Source of the DNA: CAVQCA01 sp963710815
GTDB taxonomy: Bacteria; Pseudomonadota; Gammaproteobacteria; UBA9214
DNA length: 64,000 nt
Assembly (NCBI GenBank): GCA_963710815.1
Contig: CAVQCA010000048.1
Coordinates: forward strand, 96,715 to 160,714
Direction of reading: 5' to 3'
The stretch's first letter is position 1; each line of letters starts with the position of its first letter. The translations under genes were made by a program, and so were the position numbers. Of this stretch, positions 9,338 to 17,993 are shown piece after piece. Below the pieces are notes generated by a model. It worked only from the letters and a program-made list of their open reading frames with translations, made no database searches and was not told the DNA's origin.

Positions 9338-9614
9338 ATGGCCACGGAATCCACGGAAGAACACGGAATTATTGAAAGGAACGCCAGATCTGAGGGGTAT
9401 TCCGAAACCAATCCATGCGAAGGCAAGGAACGTGATAAAAGTACTTGGGGCCTTGAACACCGAAAGGATGAGCGAAGCGAATCATCCAGAACGGAGTAGG
9501 ATACTCAAGTTGGTGATCCCTACCCACTATCGCGGGAATGACAGTCTTGGCGAGGGTTTTTTTGAAATTCATGTATTGATTTTTTCCGTGTTCTTCCGTG
9601 GATTCCGTGGCCAT
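9338..9614. repeat. Family B palindromic repeat with widely separated arms, copy 1
   Basis: The left arm (ATGGCCACGGAATCCACGG, from 9338) and its inverted partner (CCGTGGATTCCGTGGCCAT, to 9614) are near perfect but about 210 bp apart. In other copies the arms are only ~25-40 bp apart. The interior has no recognisable gene. The rest of the 9274-9654 gap holds nothing else I can identify. Confidence 0.8.
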
Positions 9615-9654
9615 ATAGCCGTGTGGTTTTTTACGAACCGGCTGACGGGGCTCG

Positions 9655-10632
9655 CTATTTTGCCCGCAGCCTTTTCGCCAGCGTCATGACCAGTGGTCTC
9701 AGTTCCCTGTGTTTCAGCCGTTTTACCGCTTCCTTCGGTGTGATCCACTCGCGGGCGCGGTGGTTCTCCTCCCATTTCCTCTCCGGCACGAGGTGGGTGA
9801 CTTCCATGGCGAAGACCTCGACGCTGCAGCTGGCGCTCCATTTTCTGCAGGTATAGACGCCGAGGGGTTCGGCGAAGACCCGCCCTTCGGCGCCGGCTTC
9901 CTCCCAGGCTTCCTTGGCGGCGGATTCACGGGATGACAGCCCCGGTTCCTTGATGCCCTTGGGAATGACCCAGTGCTTGTTTCGGCTTGAGGATATGACG
10001 AGGATCTCCGGCTTGCCATGGCGCATCCGAAAGGGGATCACGGCGGACTGGGCGTAGTAGTAGGCCGGACGTGTGCGCCACTCGGGGCCATGCAAGGCGG
10101 GAAACGGGAATTTGGGCGGTAGCGCGGCGGGGCGGGTGAAACCCGCCAATTCCCCGCAACCGGCCGCCAGGCGGCGCCAGTCATCCGGCATGACGAGTCG
10201 GGCCAGCGTCGCCGTCGACATCAACTTGCCTTTCTGGTCAGCGGCAATTCCATTCGGTGTCAGGAAGGCAAGCAATTCCTCCAGCCCCGGATTGTGCCCG
10301 ACCAGCAACACCCGTCGCGCCCGTACCGGACAGTCGGCGAGGAGGGTGAGCAGATCATCGAGGCGCGTCTCGTAGAGACGTTCATCCATGTGGATGGCGC
10401 GCATGCCGATCCCCATCGTCTTGCAGACCTTGGCGGCCGTCGCGCCGGCGCGTTCGGCCGGCGAACTCACCACGTGATCGGGCACCAGGCCCTGGCGCAT
10501 CAGCCAGCTTCCCACCCGTTGGGCGGTGAGCTTGCCATGGAGTTTCAGTGGACGGTGAAAGTCGTCGGCGCCGGTGCTCCAGTCGGATTTGCCGTGGCGC
10601 AGCAGTAGCAGTTCACGTTGCATGGTGGTCAT
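9655..10632 (-). CDS. SixA-type histidine phosphatase fused to a NUDIX hydrolase
   Basis: Two-domain protein of ~325 residues. The N-terminal half starts RELLLLRHGKSDW, the RHG active site of SixA/phosphoglycerate-mutase-like phosphatases, and contains VVSSPAERA and LLVGHNPGLEEL. The C-terminal half is a NUDIX domain: WVIPKGIKEPG and SAAKEAWEEAGAEG match the KEAWEEAG-type NUDIX box of diphosphoinositol-polyphosphate/NpnN hydrolases rather than classic MutT. Such enzymes cleave phosphoanhydrides, so a role with nucleotide, inositol or polyphosphate substrates is plausible next to the polyphosphate genes (inference). The start at 10632 (or 10623) is chosen because upstream residues derive from a repeat. 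It reads toward purA. Confidence 0.88.
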   Translation of the reverse strand: MTTMQRELLLLRHGKSDWSTGADDFHRPLKLHGKLTAQRVGSWLMRQGLVPDHVVSSPAERAGATAAKVCKTMGIGMRAIHMDERLYETRLDDLLTLLADCPVRARRVLLVGHNPGLEELLAFLTPNGIAADQKGKLMSTATLARLVMPDDWRRLAAGCGELAGFTRPAALPPKFPFPALHGPEWRTRPAYYYAQSAVIPFRMRHGKPEILVISSSRNKHWVIPKGIKEPGLSSRESAAKEAWEEAGAEGRVFAEPLGVYTCRKWSASCSVEVFAMEVTHLVPERKWEENHRAREWITPKEAVKRLKHRELRPLVMTLAKRLRAK

Positions 10633-10647
10633 CTGTTGAGCGTGACA

Positions 10648-10930
10648 TGAAGGGCACCTGGTTAAGCCCCAGGCATGATAAATAGCCACGGAGGCACACG
10701 GAAGACACGGCAAGAAGAGCGTATATTTCGTGTCTTTCCGTTTGCTTCCGTGGCCATGTGTACGTCATTCGGGATGACATGCGGTATTCAAGTGCCATTG
10801 GAGCGTGGCATTATTCACGATCCGCCCGGGTATGTCTTGCGTCCATTTTCCGGCAGGCACGGAAACATTCGAAAAAAAGACGCAACCGGGAAAGACCCGT
10901 ATCGTTCCGTCTGCTTCCGCGGTTATTCAA
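10648..10930. repeat. Family B repeat copy 2 plus a decayed copy
   Basis: The core palindrome runs 10682-10756 (ATAGCCACGGAGGCACACGG ... TTGCTTCCGTGGCCAT). It is flanked by outer sequences resembling element ends: GGGCACCTGGTTAAG at 10648 and CAAGTGCCATTGG ending about 10801. A second, degenerate palindrome (GCACGGAAACATTCG ... CTGCTTCCGCGGTTATTC) follows to about 10930. Nothing coding is evident in the 10633-11018 gap. Confidence 0.7.
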
Positions 10931-11018
10931 TCACGGATGGAAGCGTCTTGCCTGGGCGGGAATTTTCATGGTTGTTGACGGACGCCGGGGATGCGCGCGG
11001 ACGACACTGAACGCATCA

Positions 11019-12215
11019 TCAGCCGAAGACCGCGCGGGACGAACCCTTGAAGTCTCTGGCGAGGATTTCGATGATGATGCGCATGATCTCGCGAAATACC
11101 TTGTCCCGGTCATTGTTGTCGACGATGGGGATATTGGTTCTGTCGGCCTCGGACAGGAGATAGGACTGCAGGTTCCAGATCTCGTCGAAATGCTTGAGAT
11201 ACCGTTCCGAGCGACGCTGCGGCACATCGGTGCTGCGTCCGCTGATGCGCCGCTGCAGCCGCTTGCGCTTCAGGATGCCGAGCATGATCGGAATGACCAC
11301 CGCTTCCTTGTCGATCTTCAGCTTTTCGATGAAAGCGGGGTTTATGTGCACGCCTTCCATGACCAGCGCGACCCGTTCACGCAAGGCGCGTTGTATCACC
11401 GCCTCGATCGCCACGGAAAGCAGGTCCGCCTGGGCCCGGTAGCCGTGTATGAGCAGCGTCTCGGGTACCTTGGTAAAGGCCTTCGGCTGGCCGGGCAGCG
11501 CGCTCCAGGCGGCGAATGACGAGGTATGCAGGACCGGCAGCAACTGTTTCGGGAGCATGGTGCGCATGACCTCGCGGAGCATGTCGGTCGACTGCGTGCG
11601 TACGATATCGAGATGACTCGCCAGCATGGTGGCGACCGTGCTTTTCCCGCAGCCCGCCGTGCCGCCGATCAGGAAAATCAGCGGCCGGCCGCTGTTGACG
11701 AAATCCCTCCAGATCAGCCAGCGCTGCGCCACGGCGGGTCCAAGCTTGTGTGACTGCCTGAGGTAGCGATAGGTCAGGTTGCCGAGATGCCGGGAGGAGA
11801 TCCGATCGATGTAGCGCCCGTTCAGATGCTTGTAGACCGTGGTGACGATCTCCATGGCTTCCTCGCTCTCCAGCCCGATGGTTTCCAGACGTTGCTGGTA
11901 TTCCAGCCTCGAGAACGGCCGCAGCGTACCGTCTCTCTGCTCGACCTGGATATTGAGCGCAAGCAGTGACCGGCGTCCGGCGTAGCGGGTTGCCACGCCG
12001 GGCCGCTTTATCCGCTTCAGGTGCTCGATGACCCTGCGGCGCAGTTGCGCGGTGGTGATCGAGTGCTGGTCGTTGATGCTGGAACGGATATCCGCCGAGA
12101 GCAGGTAGGCCTCCTTGAAGGGCAGCCCCGCATCCTGCAGGGAGCTTATCAGGATACCGCGAAGAAACGGGACACGGGTATTGTCCTCCTGATCTTCAAC
12201 CAGGATTTTGGCCAT
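11019..12215 (-). CDS. 2-phosphoglycerate kinase-like P-loop protein with ATP-cone-like N terminus
   Basis: 398-residue protein. The first ~100 residues (KILVEDQEDNTRVPF, SLQDAGLPFKEAYLLSADI) resemble the ATP-cone nucleotide-binding module that precedes the kinase domain in archaeal-type 2-phosphoglycerate kinases. The second half has the Walker A FLIGGTAGCGKSTVATMLA (about residues 182-200), STDMLREVMR and LVMEGVHINP, typical of that P-loop kinase family. Bacterial members often sit beside polyphosphate genes, as here, and their substrate is uncertain, so I do not assign 2-phosphoglycerate. It is divergent from pap, with a ~150 bp shared upstream region. Confidence 0.72.
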   Translation of the reverse strand: MAKILVEDQEDNTRVPFLRGILISSLQDAGLPFKEAYLLSADIRSSINDQHSITTAQLRRRVIEHLKRIKRPGVATRYAGRRSLLALNIQVEQRDGTLRPFSRLEYQQRLETIGLESEEAMEIVTTVYKHLNGRYIDRISSRHLGNLTYRYLRQSHKLGPAVAQRWLIWRDFVNSGRPLIFLIGGTAGCGKSTVATMLASHLDIVRTQSTDMLREVMRTMLPKQLLPVLHTSSFAAWSALPGQPKAFTKVPETLLIHGYRAQADLLSVAIEAVIQRALRERVALVMEGVHINPAFIEKLKIDKEAVVIPIMLGILKRKRLQRRISGRSTDVPQRRSERYLKHFDEIWNLQSYLLSEADRTNIPIVDNNDRDKVFREIMRIIIEILARDFKGSSRAVFG

Positions 12216-12363
12216 AATTCACGGTACCTGTTAATGTATTCCGGCAGCCTTCCGGGAGGCGAACGAGCGTTGACATTATAGGATGATTTCTTTGTGCTGG
12301 CACTTGGCCCGCGGCCTGGTTCAATCAGCGTGGTTTTATGCAGTTTGAGGAGGTGAGCAGTCA

Positions 12364-13944
12364 ATGTTCAGGACGGCGGAACTCGGACAAAAGATACCGA
12401 AAAGCGATTATAAGCAGCGTGAGCCGATATTGAGGCAGGAACTCCTGGAGCTGCAGAGGGATCTTTGCCAGAGCTGCGGGTTTCCGGTGATTATCGTGTT
12501 TGCCGGCGTCGACGGCGCCGGCAAGAGCGACACGGCGAACATTCTCAATAAATGGATGGATCCCCGCTGGATCATTACCCGGGCCTATGATGATCCCTCC
12601 GACGAAGAGCGGGAGCGGCCCGAATACTGGCGCTACTGGCGTGATCTGCCTCCCAAGGGGCGCATCGGCCTGTTTCTGAGTTCCTGGTATTCGCGGCCAC
12701 TGCTCGAGCATGTCTACGAGAAGGACACCGATGCCGTGTTCGAGGATCGGCTGGACCGCATTCTGGCTTTCGAAAAGGCGCTCGCCGACGATGGCGCGCT
12801 TATCCTCAAGTTCTGGATGCACCTCAGCCGTGATGCCCAGAAGCGCCGCCTGAAAAAACTCGAGAAAGATCCCCTGACGAGCTGGCGTGTCACCCAGCGC
12901 GACTGGGACCACTGGCATATCTATGACCGCTTCGAGTCCGCGGCGGAACGCGCCATCATGCGTACCAGCACAGGCAATGCGCCCTGGACGATCGTCGAGG
13001 GCGAGGATCCCTGTTATCGTAGCCTGACGGTCGGCATGATCGTCCGGGATGAAATCCGCAAGCACATCGATGAATTTTGCAAGAAAAGGAAGATGATGGA
13101 GGAGTTGTCCCTGACTGCCGCGCCGGGCGGGCGCAACGGGCAGCCCCTGAATACGGCGTCGGGCGAGTCGGAGACACCTGGCGCATCGGGTGTGAATGCC
13201 CCCTTGCGCGTCGCCACGGTGCTGTCCAGCCTGGACATGTCGCTGACGCTCAACAGGAATGCCTACAAGCGCAGTCTGCATGAACAGCAGTCGCGGCTCA
13301 ACCTGTTGCATCGCAAGGCCCTGAAGAAAAACACCTCGACCATCCTCCTGTTTGAAGGGCCGGACGCCGCCGGCAAGGGCGGCGCCATCCGCCGCATTAC
13401 CGAGGCGCTGCATGCCCGTCATTACCAGGTGATACCGACCGCCGCGCCAACGGATGAGGAAAGGGCGCAGCATTACCTGTGGCGCTTCTGGCGCCACCTC
13501 TCCCGCGTCGGACGCATCACCCTGTTTGATCGCAGCTGGTACGGGCGCGTGCTGGTCGAGCGTGTCGAGGGATTCGCCACCGAGGAGGAGTGGCGTCGCG
13601 CCTACACGGAGATCAATGAATTCGAGCAGCAATTGAACCGGCATGGCATCGTCCTGCTGAAATTCTGGATCCATGTCACCAAGGATGAGCAGTTGAAGCG
13701 TTTCAGGGAGCGCGAGTCGACGCCCCACAAACAGTGGAAGCTTACCGAGGAAGACTGGCGCAATCGCGAGAAATGGGATGACTACGAGGTGGCGGCCAAT
13801 GATCTCGTCGAGCACACGAGTACCAGCGCGGCGCCCTGGATCATCGTGGAAGGCAACGACAAGAGTTATGCCCGCATCAAGGTCATCAGTTCGCTGTGCG
13901 ACCGGCTGGAAGGTGCGCTGAAAAACGGCAAGGACGTCAAGTAG
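12364..13944 (+). CDS. pap: Polyphosphate:AMP phosphotransferase (two-domain PPK2)
   Basis: 526-residue fused PPK2 protein that transfers phosphate from polyphosphate to AMP to give ADP (class II PPK2). Each half has its own P-loop: FAGVDGAGKSDTANIL near residues 44-59 and FEGPDAAGKGGAIRRI near 330-345. Each has a lid-region arginine motif (SSWYSRPLLEHVY; DRSWYGRVLVERVEGF). The duplicated architecture and length match Pap enzymes of Acinetobacter and Pseudomonas. The start is well supported by GAGGAGGTGAG upstream. With ppk1 at 20.5 kb the cell can both make and spend polyphosphate. Confidence 0.95.
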   Translation: MFRTAELGQKIPKSDYKQREPILRQELLELQRDLCQSCGFPVIIVFAGVDGAGKSDTANILNKWMDPRWIITRAYDDPSDEERERPEYWRYWRDLPPKGRIGLFLSSWYSRPLLEHVYEKDTDAVFEDRLDRILAFEKALADDGALILKFWMHLSRDAQKRRLKKLEKDPLTSWRVTQRDWDHWHIYDRFESAAERAIMRTSTGNAPWTIVEGEDPCYRSLTVGMIVRDEIRKHIDEFCKKRKMMEELSLTAAPGGRNGQPLNTASGESETPGASGVNAPLRVATVLSSLDMSLTLNRNAYKRSLHEQQSRLNLLHRKALKKNTSTILLFEGPDAAGKGGAIRRITEALHARHYQVIPTAAPTDEERAQHYLWRFWRHLSRVGRITLFDRSWYGRVLVERVEGFATEEEWRRAYTEINEFEQQLNRHGIVLLKFWIHVTKDEQLKRFRERESTPHKQWKLTEEDWRNREKWDDYEVAANDLVEHTSTSAAPWIIVEGNDKSYARIKVISSLCDRLEGALKNGKDVK

Positions 13945-14000
13945 GCATCGGCTCGCGGGGGCGGCCCGGAGTCAACCGGAGTTCAACCATCAACGTCGTA

Positions 14001-14085
14001 TTCACCGCAGAGACGCGAAGGACGCAGAGGAAATTCTTAACGGGAATAATCGAATGCTTTGTATTCCCGGCGCCTCTGCGGTGAG
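14001..14085. repeat. Family A palindromic repeat, copy 2 (diverged)
   Basis: Left arm TTCACCGCAGAGACGCGAAG and right arm GCGCCTCTGCGGTGAG with an AT-rich centre, lying between the convergent pap and parA-like genes. More diverged than the copy at 7.8 kb. Its preceding sequence (ATCAACGTCGTA) matches the flank of other copies. Confidence 0.75.
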
Positions 14086-14091
14086 TTTGTT

Positions 14092-14868
14092 TCAGAGGCC
14101 GTAGCGGTCCTCGATGAGGTCGGCGTCATGGAGTTGCCGCTTCACGTCGGCCCACAGGTTTTCATAGCATTGAGCGGCCCAGCTTCGCCCCGCGAAACTT
14201 CCCAGTGGCGCACGGAAGACGCCCATGCGTTCCACCTCGCTGGTATAGGGGATGGCGGTGCCGAGCAGGCCGGTCATGTAGTCGGGCGGATTATCCACGA
14301 TCTCGCGATGCAGCTGCTTGCGGCGGTCGGCCATAGCGAAAAAGGGCAGCACCTTGAGGGAGCCGAGATCCTGCGCGGCGAGAAATTTCCTGATCTGCCG
14401 GTAGGTGCGCAGCGACAGCGGCGTCGGGATGGTGGGCACCAGCACCGCATCCGCCGCGTAGAACACGTTCTCGGACACCAGTGAAATGCTGGGGGGGCAG
14501 TCCAGGAACACATAATCGTATTCGCCGGCCAGCGGTTCCAGCAGCTGGTGCAGCCGGCGCTCGGGTTTCTTCGTGTGTTCCAGGAAGAGATCCATGTTGC
14601 GGTAGGAAAAGTCCGCCGGCAGGAGATCGAGACCCTCGTAGTCGGTGCCCCGAATGCAGTCTTCCAGATCACGCTTGCCCGAGACCAGGCGTTTGCCGCC
14701 CCCCTTGATTTTGGGTTTGATACGAAAATAGAAGCTTGCCGCGCCCTGGGGATCGAGGTCCCAGACCAGCGTCGGGGCACCCTCGTGTGCAGCCAGGTAG
14801 GCGAGGTTGACAGACGTCGCCGTTTTGCCGACACCGCCCTTGATGTTGTACGTGGCCAGTACCTTCAC
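14092..14868 (-). CDS. ParA/MinD-family ATPase coupled to a CHAD protein
   Basis: 258-residue ParA-type ATPase. It starts with KVLATYNIKGGVGKTATSV, a deviant Walker A with the signature lysine, followed by LVWDLDPQGAAS (Walker A') and YVFLDCPPSISL (Walker B). The GTG at 14868 is favoured because GTG and the TGA of the upstream CHAD gene share bases (GTGA, 14865-14868), so translation is probably coupled. No parB or parS is adjacent, which argues against chromosome or plasmid partition. ParA-like ATPases of this type also position cellular cargo, and the obvious partner here is the CHAD protein (inference). Confidence 0.88.
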   Translation of the reverse strand: MKVLATYNIKGGVGKTATSVNLAYLAAHEGAPTLVWDLDPQGAASFYFRIKPKIKGGGKRLVSGKRDLEDCIRGTDYEGLDLLPADFSYRNMDLFLEHTKKPERRLHQLLEPLAGEYDYVFLDCPPSISLVSENVFYAADAVLVPTIPTPLSLRTYRQIRKFLAAQDLGSLKVLPFFAMADRRKQLHREIVDNPPDYMTGLLGTAIPYTSEVERMGVFRAPLGSFAGRSWAAQCYENLWADVKRQLHDADLIEDRYGL

Positions 14869-16445
14869 GTCGTTGTCTCCCGTTCGTCCGGAATACATCC
14901 GGTAAACAGCTCCCGGTAATGGTCATGATTCGAGGACGAGTCGAATTTCCCGAATCGGTCCGCGAATTCCTCATGCGCCGCCTCCTGTCGTCGCTCCAGC
15001 TCGTCGATCAGCATGCCCATCGCGAGCAGCGTATCCGGCGGTGCATCGCCCTCGGCCGCCATCTGATGGCTGAAATGCTTGAGGGTCGCGATCTGTACGG
15101 TGCAATCCTGGTAAGCGCCGAGGTTGTCCTGCAGCGACTTGAGTGCGCGTATCGGCGACTTGATACGCCGTGGCGGGAAGAGACTCTGAAAAAACTCCAT
15201 CAGGTAACGCAGTTTCTTGCAGGTCTTGCGCAGCTCATGCAGCGCCTCTGGAGGTGAATCCGCGGTGATGGCGCGCCCCTCATCCAGGCTGCGTTGATAG
15301 ATGTGCCAGATACGTTCGCAGGCGACCTCCAGCACGGGACGGGTCGCGTTGGGCAGGGTTGAACGGTTCGGTACGGGTCGCCGGAGGAACTCCCGCCAGT
15401 TGTTGACCACACGGCGGTAGCGCACGCTGTCCAGTGCCTTCACCATGGCCTGTTGTTCGATACGCCGGTGCCTGTCGAGGAAACCACGCAGGGGCTCGAT
15501 ATCCGCCCGTGCGGAAACGGGCAGGCTGGCCCGGTAGCTATCGAAATTCAAGAGGTAGACATCGAGGTCCCGCACCGGCGTAGTGATCTGGCCGAGCCAG
15601 GCGAACTCGGACTTGTAGTGGTTTACCGTACGCAGCGGCAGCACACCCTTGATCTGGGTCAGCGCGGACCGGGTGCGGCGCACGGCCACGCGAAAATCAT
15701 GCAGAAACTCGGTATCGGTGCCGGCGCGCGCACCGGCCTCGTTGGCTTCCATGATGTCGAGCAGTCTCAGCAGAATGCGCCTGGCCGCCTGGTCGGCGCG
15801 CATGTCATCCTCGAGGTGCAGATCCAGCCGGGATGTGTAGCCGCTCGGCGTATTTCCGACCTTCGCCAGCGCCGTCAGCATGAGGTCATCGCCCGCCGGC
15901 GCCAGTCCCAGACCCTCCAGCGCCTTCACGAGCTGTTTGCAGGGCTTCTGATAGCCCCTTACCGGTATTACGACAGCACGCCGGTCGAGTGCGAGCGATC
16001 GGGCGCCGTCCGGGCGGCGCACCGAGTTATCCTCGAAAGCCACCCGGGCCACGGTTTTGTCGTTCCGGTTCAGCACCCGCAGGGTGTGGACCCGGGAGGT
16101 GATGGTGACCAGCGGTACCAGCTCACGCATTTCCATGATGGCATCAAGACGCTCACGCAGCCGGCCCGGCGGCAGGTCCCGTGCAAAGCGCGGGGCCTTG
16201 TCGAGAATGATCTGTTCGCGTCGTTTGTCTGCGGACAGGGCGCGCCATATCAGCCGGTAGTGTTTTCCGTCGTGGAGTCCCTCGAGGATGGCGGCCGCGC
16301 CGTGCACTCGCCAGTCGAAGCTGTCGAAGCAGGTACGCCGCACGACGGCAGGCGGTTCCGCTTCGAGGTGCAGGCTTTGCTGAAGCCTTGCCTGCACGTC
16401 CCCGGATTTCAGCTCCTCGGGAATAATAAACTCGAAACGCATCAT
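14865..16445 (-). CDS. CHAD-domain protein with degenerate CYTH-like N terminus
   Basis: About 526 residues. The C-terminal ~300 residues form a CHAD domain: FLHDFRVAVRRTRSALTQIK and ALHELRKTCKKLRYLMEFFQ are the two conserved histidine/arginine/lysine-rich helices. CHAD domains bind polyphosphate and localise to polyphosphate granules in several bacteria (established knowledge). The N-terminal ~200 residues look CYTH-like (RTCFDSFDWRVHGAAAILEG) but I see no ExExK signature, so triphosphatase activity is doubtful. The start at 16445 or 16442 (MMRFEFIIPEEL) is chosen because earlier residues are low quality. The stop overlaps the parA-like start. Confidence 0.88.
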   Translation of the reverse strand: MMRFEFIIPEELKSGDVQARLQQSLHLEAEPPAVVRRTCFDSFDWRVHGAAAILEGLHDGKHYRLIWRALSADKRREQIILDKAPRFARDLPPGRLRERLDAIMEMRELVPLVTITSRVHTLRVLNRNDKTVARVAFEDNSVRRPDGARSLALDRRAVVIPVRGYQKPCKQLVKALEGLGLAPAGDDLMLTALAKVGNTPSGYTSRLDLHLEDDMRADQAARRILLRLLDIMEANEAGARAGTDTEFLHDFRVAVRRTRSALTQIKGVLPLRTVNHYKSEFAWLGQITTPVRDLDVYLLNFDSYRASLPVSARADIEPLRGFLDRHRRIEQQAMVKALDSVRYRRVVNNWREFLRRPVPNRSTLPNATRPVLEVACERIWHIYQRSLDEGRAITADSPPEALHELRKTCKKLRYLMEFFQSLFPPRRIKSPIRALKSLQDNLGAYQDCTVQIATLKHFSHQMAAEGDAPPDTLLAMGMLIDELERRQEAAHEEFADRFGKFDSSSNHDHYRELFTGCIPDERETTT

Positions 16446-16590
16446 TATCCTGTCCCGTTGCCTGTCCGGTATCGATTCTACCTGCTGTATACCTTGGTCG
16501 GGGGTGCTTCCGTTGCGCCTGGACTGCACGCGATCAGTTCAGGGATGGCTGGTGGTCTCCTTGGCGGTGTACAATTCTGGCACTCTTGTT

Positions 16591-16656
16591 TCGGAGGACG
16601 CTACGCTGTCACTGCGCGCCATCGAGGAGATCCGAGTAGGCCGCCGTCCTCCGAAC
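16591..16656. other. Perfect 11-bp inverted repeat with 44-nt spacer
   Basis: TTCGGAGGACG near 16591 is exactly complementary to CGTCCTCCGAA near 16646. It lies in the ~390 bp gap between the CHAD gene and the next gene; TACAAT occurs about 20 bp before it on the plus strand. It could fold as a long hairpin in RNA or be a protein site. No homologue is recognised. Confidence 0.35.
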
Positions 16657-16711
16657 GGTTCTACGTCTTGCCCGGACGCGATGTGGCTATCATAAGACAA
16701 GTTACAGAAAA

Positions 16712-16745
16712 AACGGCATAACCCGCTGCAGCGGGTTATGCCGTT
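16712..16745 (-). terminator. Rho-independent terminator of the exported-protein gene
   Basis: AACGGCATAACCCGC and GCGGGTTATGCCGTT form a 15-bp perfect stem around TGCA. On the minus strand it is followed directly by TTTTTTCTG. It lies just beyond the 3' end of the minus-strand gene 16838-17839. Confidence 0.85.
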
Positions 16746-16837
16746 CCTATCGCAGGTATCAGTTCCGGCGCATGCCAGGAGCTACTTGTTGTTTGGATGC
16801 GCCTGGTGATTCCCCTTTTCAAGCGGGCCGGAAACGG

Positions 16838-17839
16838 TCAACACGACATCGCCCTCGCTGTTCTTATAACGATGCTGGCCGTATCATGGACCTTGCCGGG
16901 TTCTCCACCGTCAACGAATACGAAATGGATGGTCGCGCCATCTACGCCATTCAGCCGGCCTGTTCCATCCCCCTCAAAGGTGTCGAACGGAGCCGTGCGC
17001 GGTAGTTGATTGATGGCGGGGTCTTCCGTACAGACCGCATGATCCAGCGAAAGCATATGGAATGCATTATCCGGCCAGTTCACCTCGATGTTGTTGGGTT
17101 CAGCCCGATTGCAATGAATCTCGAAGCCGTGTGTCACCCGCATCCCGTCGGCGGTAAATACACTCCCCCCGCCGGTCATACGCCCATCTAATTCCACCAG
17201 AGGTTCGATGGTTGCACTCCAGACAAGATAATCGTTGTTGGTACCACCGTAAGGATCGTAGGGCTCGAAGACCAGGTAAGGCGCGGTCTCATTTGCCTGC
17301 GGAATGCCGATGGTCTGTTCGGCGCCGGTGCCGGTGCCGGTGCCTTTCAGATTCTGGATGACAGTTGCACCGATCGCGCCTGGCGTCGTCCCGAAACTGG
17401 CATCCGGATTGGCATAAAGTATGCCTCTTTCCGGTTCATTGCTGCCACCGCCATTGGTATCCAGCGACGAAACCGCGACCGAGACCCATCGATAGCCGGC
17501 CGGCAGCGCCAGCGTTATGATTTCCGTCTGGTCGGCATTATCCAGTTCATTCACATCCCCATCGTCAGCAGCGCAGGGTGCCTCATCCGGATTGCAGACG
17601 CCAAGACCCCGATCCCCTGTGGAATTCCGCCGAAAGAGATTGGCGTCCGCCCAGCCGCCACCGTCAAGATAATAGCCGTGGACTGTCAGACCTGTAGTCG
17701 CATCGGTGAAGGTTGGGGAGCCGGTATCCCCCGGGGGGCCACTAAAGTCTATTAGGGTGAGTGCGTTTGATAAACACGGGACGGCAAACAGAGACAACGC
17801 CGCTATGCCACTGATTGCGTTTGCCTTGATTCTCGACAT
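16838..17839 (-). CDS. Exported protein of unknown function
   Basis: 333-residue protein with a signal peptide (MSRIKANAISGIAALSLFAV, probable cleavage after about residue 26, SNA-LT). The mature part begins with a beta-rich segment (LTLIDFSGPPGDTGSPTF) and runs into a C-terminal module starting GRMTGGGSVF, with VTHGFEIHCN, NNIEVNW, HMLSLDHAVC and FVFVDGGEPGKVHD. I have seen this RMTGGGS-type module in other secreted bacterial proteins, but its function is not known to me. Several aspartate/asparagine-rich loops suggest calcium binding. It ends at a strong terminator and is probably monocistronic. The upstream 17840-17935 stretch is AT-rich and likely holds its promoter. Confidence 0.8.
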   Translation of the reverse strand: MSRIKANAISGIAALSLFAVPCLSNALTLIDFSGPPGDTGSPTFTDATTGLTVHGYYLDGGGWADANLFRRNSTGDRGLGVCNPDEAPCAADDGDVNELDNADQTEIITLALPAGYRWVSVAVSSLDTNGGGSNEPERGILYANPDASFGTTPGAIGATVIQNLKGTGTGTGAEQTIGIPQANETAPYLVFEPYDPYGGTNNDYLVWSATIEPLVELDGRMTGGGSVFTADGMRVTHGFEIHCNRAEPNNIEVNWPDNAFHMLSLDHAVCTEDPAINQLPRTAPFDTFEGDGTGRLNGVDGATIHFVFVDGGEPGKVHDTASIVIRTARAMSC

Positions 17840-17993
17840 GGTGCTCTCCTCATACTGTTGTTATATAAATATTAGGTATTTTATATGGTTTATTATCAAA
17901 ATGCCGTCAAATACCCGACATTGATTTACAACGATAGCGCATATCCGTTTCTTGTCAAGAATACAGGGTTGTCGACCGACCTGGTGTATGCAA

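Noticed and set aside
8401..9426. Long antisense frame opposite purA, and similar frames opposite ccmF, the Na/Pi transporter and hflKC
   Set aside because: These are GC-rich shadows of strongly supported genes on the other strand.
14092..14868. ParA-like gene as part of a plasmid or chromosome partition locus
   Set aside because: No parB, no parS-like sites and no replication genes nearby; it is coupled to a CHAD gene instead.
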